Origin: Cladorhizidae sp. MBARI D1340-BT2 | Taxonomy: Eukaryota > Porifera > Demospongiae > Poecilosclerida > Cladorhizidae | Direction of reading: 5' to 3' | DNA length: 64,000 nucleotides | NCBI GenBank assembly: GCA_028752905.1 | Contig: JAQNBH010000011.1 | Coordinates: 18,755,909-18,819,908 of the forward strand | Shown here: positions 29,655 to 41,800 of the stretch, piece after piece | How the letters are laid out: each line of letters starts with the position of its first letter | Position numbering within the stretch: position 1 is the first letter of the stretch | Translations under genes and position numbers: made by a program | Notes under the pieces: generated by a model | What the model was told of the DNA's origin: nothing | What the model saw: only the letters and a program-made list of their open reading frames with translations | Databases searched by the model: none

Positions 29655-32404
29655 GTCCACGGTCCAAAAACCTTGTCGGTGTCTTAAATCTTTGTCCGGA
29701 GCATGTAGTTCCTAGGGTTGGGGTACTTCGTTTCCTGTGTGATGTGTCGGGTGAGTGTTGAGTTGGCAGGACAGTGGGCTGTGCTAGGGGACGTTGAGGG
29801 GGCCACCACGGCGTTGTGGCTGTGCCACTTGGACCTCGGCAGACTCATCAACATGTGCAATTTTCAGCCTATCGATCGAGATGGTCTCCTCGCGATGGAC
29901 TTTGAAGAATTTTTCCCATAGGGGCGACTTGTGGCTGTTGTGATGAATGAAGACAAATTTGGCCAAAGGGAGGGAGGCTGGAATTGAGGTTGTGGGAGAG
30001 CTATGGTGCACTAGGGGGACCGGTCTGAGTTCTGCTACATTGTGACGGAAGTGGCGGAGAAGTTTCGGAACTAGTTTGCCCTGTCCATGTCCCACAAACT
30101 CCCTGGGGACAGTGAGTGGCGATCCAAACACTAGCTCTGCTGGGGATGTACCTAGGTCCTCCTTCGGCATGGTCCGGAGTCCTAGCATGACCTAATGAAG
30201 ATCTGATGTCCACGAGGGCGATTGACAGCGTGCTTTGAGGGACGCTTTCATGCTTCGATGGAACCTTTCCACAAGGCCATTCGCCTGTGGGTGGTAAGCC
30301 ATAGTCCGATGCAGTTTGGTTCCAAGGAGGTTGGAGTTTCTTGCCAGAGTTGAGGTGTGATATGGGGTCATCTGTCAGAGGAGACATTGGAGGGAAGGCC
30401 GTAACGAGTAATCCATCCACTCAAGAAGGCATCAGCCACATCTTTGGTACTTGTGCTAGCCAGGGGAATCGCTTCTGGCCAGCGAGTGACTTTGTCCACT
30501 ACTGTGAGGAGGTGCTTGAAACCTTTAGAGATTGGGAGTGGCCCTACGAGATCCACATTCACATGGTCGAATCGGAGTATGGGCTCGTTGTATTCAGATA
30601 GTGGAGCACGATGGTGGAGGTTGACTTTGGCTCATTGGCAAGCAATGCATGTCCTGGCCCATTCTCCGACCTATCAACCAAGGCCGTGCCAGACATACTT
30701 GCGGGCTACCAGCTTGCGGGTTGCCCATATGCCTGGATGGCTGAGGCCATGAAAGGTGTCGAAGATGCAAAGGCGGAAAGAGACAGGTACGAGGGGACGT
30801 GGTCGACCAAGAGACACATCACACAACAAGGTTGTGTGATTGGGTCAAAAGGGAATGTCCTTAAGTAGAAGGCCAGTGATTGCTGTCCGGCAGGCAGCCA
30901 TATCGACTGGGTCTGTGAGCTGTGCGGTTGCAAGGGCAGAGAAATCAATGCCTCCACTGATAGCCGAAATGGCAGCAGGGGAAAGAGCATCTGCTACCAT
31001 GTTGTCCTTGCCTGCCACATGTCTAATGTCCACGGTAAATTCTGAGATCGCTGAGTGCTGGCGCTGCAGACCAGGCATCTGAGATCTTACAGAGGGCAAA
31101 CATGAGTGGTTTGTGGTTGGTAAACAGGGACAACTGGCATCCTTCCAGGTAATACCTGATGTGGCGGATAGCAGCAAGCAATTCTCTGTTGATTGTACTG
31201 TATCTAGTCTGGGCCAGCTAGAGCTTACGGCTGGAGAAGGCCAGCAGTCGCCAGAGGCCATCTGTGAATTGCTCAATGGCCATATCTGAAGCACCAACAG
31301 ATACAGCCGTGGGAGCATCTGCACGGGTATGGACCAGGAGGGTAGCAGAGGCCAGAGCAGTCTTTGCATCATGGAATGCTTTGTCCATGGTGGTCGACCA
31401 TTTCACCAGAGAGGTCCTGGCGGGACAGCCAACAAATGCAGTGTAGAGAGGATGAAGTAGCTGGGCAGCGGCAGGTACAAACCTGTGGTAAAAGTTACCG
31501 AGGAAGGCCTGCAATTCCATGATTACTGCCGGGCGGGGGAAATCTTGCATGGCTGTCACCAGAGTTGGCATGGATCGTATGCCCTCGGCGTTGACCACGT
31601 GGCCGCGAAAGGTTATCTCATCGACACCGAACACACACTTGCCTGGGTGAATGATGAGGCGGTGCTGTTCAAGGCGATCGAAAACAGCAGTGAGATCCAG
31701 AATATGCTCATCGGGGGAGGAACTGGCTACCAGGATGTCATCTAGGTAAATGAATACACACTGCAGACCCCGCAAGACCGTGTCCATCAGTCTCTCAAAT
31801 GCTTGGGCTGCGTTTGCAAGGCTGAAAGGTGTTCGCAGAAACTCAAAAAGGCCAAAAGGAGTAATCACTGCTCTCTTGGGGATGTCCATAGCACGTACTG
31901 GAATCTGGTGATAGCCCTTAAATCAGGTCAATCGATGAGAAAATGGTCATACCAGCAAGTTGGCCGGCGAAGTCTTGGATGTGAGGGACAGGGTAGCAGT
32001 CAGTCTTTAAGCTGCCATTGAGATGTCTAAAGCCCCGCATGAGTGCCAGGCTTGGGTACAATGTGAAGTGGGAACGCCCATTGACCGGAGGAGCGCCGGA
32101 CGATCCCAAGGTCTTACATCTCTTTGAATGCAGCCTTTGCGACAGCGAGTTTGTCGGGGTACAAACACCGGGCTGGCGAGCGGAGAGGAGGAGACTGACC
32201 AGTATCGATACAAAGCTCGACCCTATGGGGGACCCTGTCCTTGCGAAAAGACAAATCAATGAGTTTGGGCCTAGAGGTCAGTAGGTTGGCATGGACATTG
32301 TTTACCTGAGGAGGTTCAAAGGTTGACACACAATGCTGAGCCGCTGTTGAGCGGCAACGCTGTGGACGTGGACATCGGGGACATGGACATCGGTTCTGTG
32401 TCAC
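29655..32404 (-). pseudogene. Ty3/gypsy-type retrotransposon pol, decayed
   Basis: Pol domains run in order on the minus strand. RT is at 32259-31218 (FSSIDLI, then PFGLFEFLRTPFSLANAAQA and the YLDDILVAS catalytic motif). RNase H is at about 31330-30900 (ends FTVDIRHVAGKDNMVADALS). Integrase is at about 30562-29784 (VDLVGPLP, VDKVTRWPEA, SSDR, then GLRTMPKEDLGTSPAELVFG). Frames change several times and stops interrupt. The RNase H Asp expected before ASD reads Gly (SVGASD). Gag and protease are not recognisable. In life this polyprotein would reverse-transcribe and integrate the element; this copy is defective. Confidence 0.9.
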
Positions 32405-32563
32405 CGTGGTATCTCTTCTAGCCGATAGACAAAGAGTTCGTGAGAAAGACAGAGAGTATCAATACAACGTAACAAAAGGTGATCATCAATTCGTGTATTT
32501 ATATTAAAAGTCAAGGGAGTTATGTCCCGATTACTGTTCCGTAATTGCACAGCCACAATATTT
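32405..32563 (-). mobile_element. Possible 5' LTR fragment of the gypsy element
   Basis: On the minus strand the segment begins TGTGGCTGTGCAATTACGG at the satellite junction and has a TATAAATAC box (about 32502-32494). The TG start and TATA box fit an LTR. No second copy is found at the other end of the element, so the assignment is tentative. The missing gag and protease would imply an internal deletion between it and pol. Confidence 0.4.
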
Positions 32564-34509
32564 CGATTAAATAGGAGGGAAATTTTTTACGAAAAGCATT
32601 TTTCTCTCATTTAAAGAGTGAAAGGGTTTCATAATGTTAAAAAGAACCTAATGGGCCCATTTTGTCAGGAATCAGCTTAGAATATTTGCTTTTTTGGTCA
32701 TTTAACACAGTGTAGAAAGAGTTTTATAATGTTAAAAAGGAACCTAATGTGCCCATTTTGTTAAGAATGAGCAATAAATAGCTTCTTTAGTAAAAATGAT
32801 AAGAAATTTTCACCAAACATAGTTTTTAGTCATTTATAGAGTGCAAAGAGTATAATAATGTTAAGAATGAGCTTAAAATGCCCATTTTGAGAAGAAGCTA
32901 TTTCCGACATTTCCCCAAAACACCAATTGGAGCCTAAATGAGCATATTTCGATTAAAAAGGGGAGAAATTTTCACCTAAAGCAGTTTTCAATGATTTAAA
33001 GAGTACAAAGTGTTTCATAATATAAGGAGCCTTATGGACCCATTTTGAAACGAATGAACTATTTCAGAATTTTTTTCCAATTGCCGCAAAAAAGTGCTTT
33101 CGGATAAAAAGTGCAACCAAAAGCAGTTTTCTGTCTTTTAAAGAGTAGAAAGATGGTGAAATATATAAGCCATTTCGATTATTTCATAACAACACTTAAA
33201 AGCATTCCAATTGAGCTTCTTTCTGTTAAAAAGGGTATTTTTAAATTCTAATCTGTTATTTAAAGTGTGCCCATTTATATCAAAACTTTCAAAAATATAC
33301 CTATTGGACACAAAAGAGGAGAAATATTCACCAAAACCAATTTTCCCTCATTTAAAGAGTAGAAAGATTTTGATAATGTTAAAACAGAGCCTAGTGTGCC
33401 CATTTTGTCAAGAATGAGCTAAAAATGGCTTCTTTGGTTTAAAAAGGGGAAAATTATCACTTAAACTGTGAAAAGAGTTTCATTATGTAAAAAAGGAGCC
33501 TATTGCACCATTTTGACAAGAATTAACTATTTAAAAAAAAAATTCCTCAAAACTGTCAAAAATGTCCCAATTGGAGTAACAAAGTCCTTACCGTTAAAAA
33601 GGAGAGATTTTTTTTAACAAAAAGCAGTTTAGTGTAGAAAGGGTAATATAAGGGATAAATGGACCCATTTTAAGAATGAACTATTTCACAGTTTTTTCTC
33701 AAAACACTCATAATTTTTCACCAAAAGCAGTTTCTGTCATTTAAGCATAGAAAGAGTTTGACAATGTTAAATAGGGGCCTAATCTGATTATTTAGACAAG
33801 AATAAAAGTTATTTCAGACAGTTTCTCCTCAAAACGCTCAAAAACGTCAGCAAAGAGCTTTTCTGCTAAAAACGTGAGATTTCTCACCAAAAGCCATTTT
33901 CTGGGCTAAGCTTGATCTGCTCATTTAGACAAGAAAAAGCTAACCAAGGAGCTATTTTCTGTCATTTAAAGAGGAGAAAGAATTGCTTAATATTAAATAT
34001 ATAGGAACCTAAGGTATATACCTATTTTGTCAATAATGAACAAAAAGAGCTTCTTTCAGTAGAATTTAGGAGAATTTGCGGTTTTCTATTTAAAGAGAAG
34101 AGTTTCATTTTGTTAAAAAGGAACTGAATATGCCCATATTGATAAGAATGAGCTATTTCATATAGTTTTTCCTCCAAACACTAAAAAACGTCATAATCGG
34201 AGCCAAAAAGTAGTTAAAAAGGTAAGAATTTTTCACCGACAGCAGTTATCTTACATTTAAAGGGAAGAAAGAGTTTCATAAGGTTAAAAAGGAGCCTATT
34301 GTGCCCATTTTGACTCAAAACTTCTGACACGTCCCAATTGGATCTAAATAGAGCTTCTTACAGTTAAAAATGGGAGAAATTTTCAACATAAAAAGTTTTG
34401 GTTATTTAGAGAAGAAAGATTTCATAGTTAAAACAGAACCTAATGTGCTCATTTTGTCAAGAAGGAGCCAAAAAGATATTATTTCGTTTAGAATTAAATT
34501 TGTTTAGTT
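32564..34509. repeat. AT-rich diverged satellite, middle block
   Basis: This is the same block order as the left part, resuming at ATTTCGATTAAATAGGAGG. ORFs here are short and accidental. Confidence 0.87.
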
Positions 34510-35240
34510 TCATAATGAGCAACGAGAAAAAGATAAGGCATTGCAGCAGCACACAGCAAGAAGTGATGAAAGCAGATGCTGTCGTTTGTGAATATGTTTA
34601 TGTTGTATATGTTATGTGTTGGTTTAACTGCTTAAGTTTCCTAATGAAGGTTGCAGGTTGTAAGGCTGCACCTTTGCATCAGTTCAGACTAGTAGATTAA
34701 ACAATTAATAATTCATAGACAAATGTAAGGAGAGAGAGATTCAGACCAATGTCTGGAGCCTGCACACAACGGTAGGGAACAGAGAAATACAGAGGGAAAG
34801 ATAGGATGACAAGGAGCAATCCGACAATAACAAGTTACAATGAGCAGTTCAGCTGCTGATAATTGTAGAGCTGTTGATTAAAGGCGAATCATGAACGGGT
34901 TGTAGAAGCGATAGAGGAAGTTTTCAGACTAACTTGAGAAAGTCACGAGGATGGATGTTATAGAATGAGAAAAGAGCGGGAAAACATACAAGGGTGTGTC
35001 CTAGTGGACCAATAGGATTGATACAACTTGAGTGTTAGCAATGCAACATCACATACAGGAAACAACAAGATTATGAGGCAGGGACATGTGACTAATGTGG
35101 TTCACTTGATGAATGCAAGTGTTGATAAGTGTGCGGTTTAATTATGTTCCTGCAGGATTGACTGGAGGAGGTGCTAGGGCTTCTTGTCCAGACAGTACAG
35201 ACAAGTGGTGTGTGGTAATGTTGTGGGACGGGTCATCCTA
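34510..35240. other. Non-satellite insertion of about 0.73 kb, unidentified
   Basis: Sequence with higher GC than the satellite starts after TTTCATAATG and ends before CACTATTTCAGACAG, both satellite words. It holds no protein that I recognise. A solo LTR or non-autonomous transposon is possible; the ends show no obvious inverted repeat. Confidence 0.5.
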
Positions 35241-36680
35241 TTTTACACTATTTCAGACAGTTTTTCCTCAAAACTCTCCATTTGGATCAAATAGAGCTAC
35301 TTTCGTTTAAAATGGAGAGAAATATTAACAAGAGCAGTTTTGTTATATGCAGAGTAAAAAGAGATTCATAATGTTAAAAGGTAGCTAATGTCCCAATTTA
35401 GACAAGAATGAGTTATTTCAGACAGTGTTTCCTTATAATCGTAAAAAGATCCTATATTGCAAAAAAAAAGAGCTTCTTTTGAAAAAAGAGGTGAAGAATT
35501 TTTCACCAAAAGCAGTTTTCTGTCTTTTAAACGGTAGAAAGTGTTTTACATTAAATAGCAGCCTAATATGCACATTTCGACAAGAATGAGCTATTTAAGA
35601 AATTTTTTGGGCACAACACTAAAAAATTTCCAAATTGGAGCTTCTTTCAGTAAAAAAACGGGATAATTTTTTTTCAAAAGACTTCCTCCATAATGTCAAG
35701 ACACAATTGCTTCTGCTTTTATTGAGGGCAATTTACTGTTATTTTAAGAGTAGAAAGAGTTAAAGAGTGAAACAGTTCAAGAGTGAAACAGTTCAATAAT
35801 GTTGAATAAGAAGCTAATGTTTACAGTTTTTCCTCATAAACATCACAATTGAAGCAAAATAGTTTCTTTTGGTTCAAATGAGATTTCTCACCAAAAGTCG
35901 TTTTCCGGTTCCATAATGTTAAAAAGGAAGTTAATGTGTGATTTCAGTCTGTTTATCCTCAAAATGCTCAAAAACATCCCAAATTGAGCAAAATAGAGCT
36001 AAAAAGGGGAGGTTTTCGCATAAAAAGCTGTTTTCTGTCATTTAAATAGTAGAAACGGTTCCATAATGTTGAAAAGGAAGCTAATGTTCCCATTTTTAGC
36101 GATTTCAGAGAGTTTAGGCTCAAAACGCTAACAATTGGAGCAAAATAGAGATTCTTTCGGTTAAAAAGGGGAGATTTCTCACCAAAACCGTTTTGTCATT
36201 TAAAGAGTCGAAACAGTTCCATAATATTGAAAAGCAAGCTAATGTGCCCATTTTGACAAGAATGAGCGATTTCAGACAGTAAAAACACAATTGACAGTTA
36301 AACAGGGGAGATTTGTCACAAAAAGTCATTTAAAGAGTATAATGTTGAAAAGGAAACTAATGTGACAAGGAAAAGCGATTTCAGAGAGTTTTTCCTCAAA
36401 ACTCTCATAAACATCACAATTGGAGCAAAATAGAGTTTCTTTCGGTTAAAAAATAGAGATTTTTCCCCAAAAGCCGTTTTCTGTCATTTAGAGTGTAGAA
36501 AACAGTTCCATAATGTTGAAAAGGAAGCATTTTGAGTGATTTCAGAGTTTTTCCTGAAAACGCCAGTAAAATAGAGCTTCTTTCAGTTAAAAATGGGAGA
36601 TTTCTCACCAAAAGCCATTTTCTGTCATTTAAGAGTAGAAACAGTTCTATAATGTTGAGAAGGAAGCTAATGAGAGTATT
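35241..36680. repeat. AT-rich diverged satellite, right block
   Basis: The right block has variant words (TGTTGAAAAGGAAGCTAATG, AGCGATTTCAGAGAG, CAAAAGCCGTTTTC) shared among its own units. It therefore forms a subfamily distinct from the left block. Confidence 0.87.
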
Positions 36681-38700
36681 GACATAAACTAGCAAGAGAC
36701 TTTGGAGGAAGGGCATCTTCTCTTTTTTATATTCAGAGGAAGTCTTTTATGGACATCTATGGGTGTGGTCAAATATATTGTCACCAATTTATTACAATCT
36801 TATACATATTGATAGCAGCATCTATATATTTCATAGACCTTGCCATGCTCTATGACTTGCAACGAGGAAAACCTGATTAAGTCAGAAGTTTCTCAATTTC
36901 TTTCTGATGAATACCTGAAGTTGCAGAACATTGAAACCTCTGATCGGATTGGTCATATATATCAGGAATTTCCTCTCTCTACAATGAACTGTTGTTGAGT
37001 AGTTGTTGTTGAGTATGTAATGATAGTAATAGTGCTTGATCCTGATGTATGGATTTAAATTTGCAGAATCTCTCTAAGTTGATGGAGAGAGTACAAATTT
37101 GCTGATCACTAATGTGTGTCCATAGATTTATATATATATATTATATGTGTGGATTAGTATAAGCATTCCTCATGATGCAACTTACCAAAAGATTTACATC
37201 ACACTTCAGCTATTGCTCAGTGGCTTTATTCCTCACATCCATTAGTCCTCTAAGTGAGACAAGCCATTAGCAGGGCATGAGCCTATAAGCTGGAACAAAC
37301 AGGACAAAATTCTCTTGCAACTCTTTATATACTTAAAGCCTGGAATCCCAATGCGATGTGGAATTGAACACAAATTGTTGTTATTGACTGGTTCAAATTA
37401 GGAGAGCTTGGATGGAAATTAATAATAGGCACATAACATTCTAGAAGTTATTTCTAATTGAAAAAAACACTTGTTACTGAGTTAATGAACCTAGCTTTGC
37501 AATTGAGGTGTTGTGACCCCTAGGATTACTCCCCCCCTCCCCCCCCCACACTCACTCTCCCATTACATGGACCCACCTGTGTTATAAATATGCTGAACAG
37601 AAGGAAGTGTATATACATTATATAGCATTGTAGGAAGCTCGATGATTGTAGTTCAATACTAGTTAGTTTTCGGAAGTTAGAGAATAGTAGATAATTCTGT
37701 TAAATCATTATAGAACCTCAGAGCTCTTTCAACTCATTTGATGCTGACACACTATGAGGTTGAATATGGTTGGGTAAGAACTGCCCCCAAAAAAGCCAAA
37801 CTTAAAACAAGCCCATCAGTGAATAAATGCGTGCGCACAATATGCAAAAATATCCGAAAAGAAATCTTGGAAAAAGTTCAACCTATATGGCTGGTTTACG
37901 GTGATAATTATTTTATTAGGTAATCTCTCGCTAGGTCGTTCACACATGTGCATCCATAGATTCAACACTTCTGAAATCAATATAAATATTTGCAAAATAG
38001 ATGAAAGGAAAGGAAAGGTGTTAAAACCAAGATGGAAAAGGAAAAAGATTTGGAACAGGAAATATGACAAAAAGTCATTTTCAACTAAATGAACAAAGCT
38101 CATCCTTGTGAAAATTATAATGATGTTTGTTAGATGGTGCTTTTTATCCCACCAGTCTGACGCTGTCTCCCAACCATCTTGTTTATGCTTACAATATGCC
38201 ACAAAACCATCATTTTCCTGGAATTCCAGGTAAAACCATGAAATCTGACTTTTGGGTAGTCGAGTGAAACTCTCTATAATTATAGCACACACTAACTTCT
38301 CACTAGGCAATGTTCAAGCATTGGGTATAGCTGCTATATACATACCTATGGTGGGGTCTTTCCATAGATATGTTCAGTTAGTTACTGCCACCAAATGTGA
38401 TGGACCAAGTGTTTAGTCCGAATGTTTTCCCCCATAAAAAATCTTGATAATCTACAGTTACCACAGCCTGAGACCTACTCAGGATTAATTAGTAGAGACT
38501 AGACTGTTGAAAACCACCAAAAGTTCAACAATAGAGTGCCTTTTTATAGACTATACAATATGAGCATTCTCTTTTCTACAGTTACTAAGCAATCAAAATT
38601 GCTGGTTCCCTAGAAGTATGGACAAATATTTCTAGTAGATGCAGCAGATGTAGTTATTGTGGGTGTTGGGGATCCCTGAAGCTCACATAACCCCCAACAA
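36681..38700. other. Intergenic, no recognised gene
   Basis: The minus-strand open frame 38310-37816 (164 codons) contains WFYLEFQENDGFVAYCKHKQ and GWETASDWWDKKH, then a hydrophobic low-complexity run. I cannot place it in a family. A CTGATGAATACC...TTGAAACC stretch at 36905-36943 loosely recalls the hammerhead-like motif but has no matching stem. A C run lies at 37530-37547. Confidence 0.4.
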
Positions 38701-38889
38701 TATATATATATATGTTTCGTGCAAACTTCGAATTTGCGCAATCCCAGAATTGAGCTACTCATTCCGAGATTCCAAGTTTGCTTGCAACGATCCTGGGATT
38801 GCGTGCACATTCCCAGGATTGAGCGGGCGCAAACCTAAGATTTGTCCTATCCCAGGATCTAGCAATGCAGAGTTGCTTTATCCAAGGAA
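38701..38889. repeat. Short degenerate repeat of a CCCAGGATT-type word
   Basis: About five spaced and partly inverted copies (ATCCCAGAATTGAG, ATCCTGGGATTGCG, TTCCCAGGATTGAG, ATCCCAGGATCTAG) occur after an AT dinucleotide run. They lie directly before the 24-bp array. Confidence 0.5.
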
Positions 38890-41800
38890 TCAAGCCATGA
38901 ACTCTGGTGTGTGTCAAGCCATCATATCTGGTGTGCATCAAGCCATGAACTCTGGTATGTATCAAGCTATGAACTCTGGGGTGTATCAAAACATGAACTC
39001 TGGTGTGTAGCAAGACATGAACTCTGGTGTGTAGCAGTCACGAACTCTGTATCATGCCATAAACTCTGGTGTCTCAAGCCATGAACTCTGGTGTTTGTCA
39101 AGCCATGAACTCTGGTGCGCATCAAGCCATGAACTATGGTGTGCATCAAGCCATGAACAACTCTGGTGTACATCAAGCCATGAACTCTGGCATGCATCAA
39201 CCCATGAACTCTGGTGTGCATCAAGCCATGAATTCTGGTATGCATCAAGCCATGAACTTTGGTGTGCATCAAGCCAAGAACTCTGCTGTGTAGCAAGCCA
39301 TTAACTCTGACATGCAGCAAGCCTTGAACTTTGGCATGCATCAAGCGATAAACTCTGGTTTGTATCAAGCTATGAACTCTGATGTGTATCAAGCTATGAA
39401 ATCTGGTGTGTAGCAAAACATGAACTCTGGTGTGCAGCAAGCCATAAACTCTGGTATGCTTCAAGCCATGAAATTTGGTGTGCATCAAGCCAAGAACTCT
39501 GGTGGGTATGAAGCTATAAACTCTAGTGTGTAGCAAGCCATGAACTCTGGCGTGCAGCCAGCCATTAACTTTGGCATGCATCAAGCCATGAACTCAAGTG
39601 TGTATCAAGCTATGAACTCTGGGGTGTAGTAAATCATGAACTCTGGTGTGCATCAAGGCATGAACTCGGATGTGTATCAAGCTATGAACTCTGGAGTGTA
39701 GCAAGACATGCACTCTGGTGTATATCAGTCATGAACTCTGTATCAAGCCATGAACTCTGGTGTCTTATGCCATGAATTCTGGTGTGTGTCAAGCCATGAA
39801 CTCTGGTGTGCATCAACCAATGAACTCGGGTGTGCATCAAGCCATGAACTCTGGTGTGCATCAAGCCAAGAACAACTCTAGTGTACATCAAGCCATGAAC
39901 TGTGGTGTGCATCAACCCATGAACTCTGGTATGCATCAAGCCATGAATACTAGTCTGCATCAAGCCATGAACTTTGGTTTGCATCAAGCCATGAACTATG
40001 GTGGGTATCAAGCCATGAACTCTGTTGTGTAGCAAGCGCAGCAAGCCATGAAGTCTGGCATGCATCAAGCAATAAACTCTGGTGTGTATCAAGCTATGAA
40101 CTCTGGTGTGTACCAGTCATGAACTCTGTATCAAACCATGAACTCTGGTGTATCAAGCTATGAACTCTGGTGTGGGTCAAGCCATGAACTCTGGTGTGCA
40201 TCAATTCTGAACTCTATTGTGTATCAAGCTATTAACTCTGGATTGCATCAACCCATGAACTCTGGTGTGCACCAAGCCATTAACTATAATGTGCATAATG
40301 CCATGAACTCTGTTGTGTAGCAAGCCATAAACTGCGTGCAGCAAACCATGAACCCTGGTGTGTTAAGCCATGTACTCTGGTGTGTACCAAGCCATGAACT
40401 CTGGTATGCATCAAACCATGAACACATGTGTACATCAAGCTATGAACACTGGAATGCAGCAAGATATGAACTCTGATGTGTATTAAGGTATGAAATCTGG
40501 TGTGTAGCAAGACATAAACTCTCGTGTGCAGCAAGACATAAACTCTCGTGTGCAGCAAGCCATAAACACTAGTATGCTTCAAGCCATGAAATTTGGTGTG
40601 TATCAAGCCAAGAACTCTGGTGGGTATGAAGCTATGAACTCTGGTGTGTAGCAAGCCATGAACTCTGGCGTGCAGCAAGCCATTAACTTTGGCATGCATC
40701 AAGCCATGAAATCAGGTTCATGAACTCTGTATCAAGCTGTTGTCTCAAGCCATGAACTCTGGTGTGTGTCAAGCCATGAACTCTGGTGTGCATCAAGCCA
40801 TGAAATAAAGTGTGCATCAAGCCATGAACTCTGTTGCACATCAAGCCATGCACTCTGGTGTGCATCAACCCATGAACTCTGGTGTGCATCAACAATGAAC
40901 TCTGGTGTGCATCAAGCCGTGAACTTTGGTGTGCATCAAGACATGAACTCTGGTGTGCAGCAGTCACGAACTCTGTATCATGCCATAAACTCTGGTGTCT
41001 CAAGCCATGAACTCTGGTGTTTGTCAAGCCATGAACTCTGGTGTGCATCAAGCCATGAACTATGGTGTGCATCAAGCCATCAACAACTCTGGTGTACATC
41101 AAGCCATGAACTCTGGCATGCATCAACCCATGAACTCTGGTGTGCATCAAGCCATCAATTCTGGTGTGCGCATCAAGCCATGAACTTTGGTGTGCATCAA
41201 GCCATGAACTCTGGTGGGTATCAAGCCAAGAACTCTGGTGTGTAGCAAGCCTTTAACTCTGACGTGCAGCAAGCCTTGAACTCTGGCATGCATCAAGCGA
41301 TAAACTCTGGTGTGTATCAAGCTATGAACTCTGGTGTGTAACAAGACATGAACTCTGGTGTGTATCAATCATGAACTCTGTTTCAAGCCATGAACTCTGG
41401 TGCTTCAAGCTATGAACTCTAGTGTGCATCAAGCCATGAACACATGTGTACATCTAGCTATGAACACTGGAATGCAGCAAGCTATGAACTCTGATGTGTA
41501 TCAAGCTATGAAATCTGGTGTGTAGCAAGACATGAACTCTGGCGTGCAGCAAGCCATTAACTTTGGCATGCATCAAGCCATGAACTCAGGTGTGTATCAA
41601 GCTATGAACTCTGGGGTGTAGTAAAACATGAACTCTGGTGTGCATCAAGGCATGAATTCGGATGTGTATCAAGCTATGAACTCTGGTGTGTAGCAAGACA
41701 TGCACTCTGGTGTATATCAGTCATGAACTCTGTATCAAGCCATGAACTCTGGTGTCTTATGCCATGAATTCTGGAGTGTGTCAAGCCATGAACTCTGGTG

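Noticed and set aside
36905..36943. Further hammerhead motif (CTGATGAATACC ... TTGAAACC)
   Set aside because: The sequence between the two core words does not form a stem, so only a loose resemblance remains.
37816..38310. Minus-strand 164-codon ORF as a gene
   Set aside because: The C-terminal half is AT-rich low complexity and nothing matches a known family; a chance ORF or fossil is more likely.
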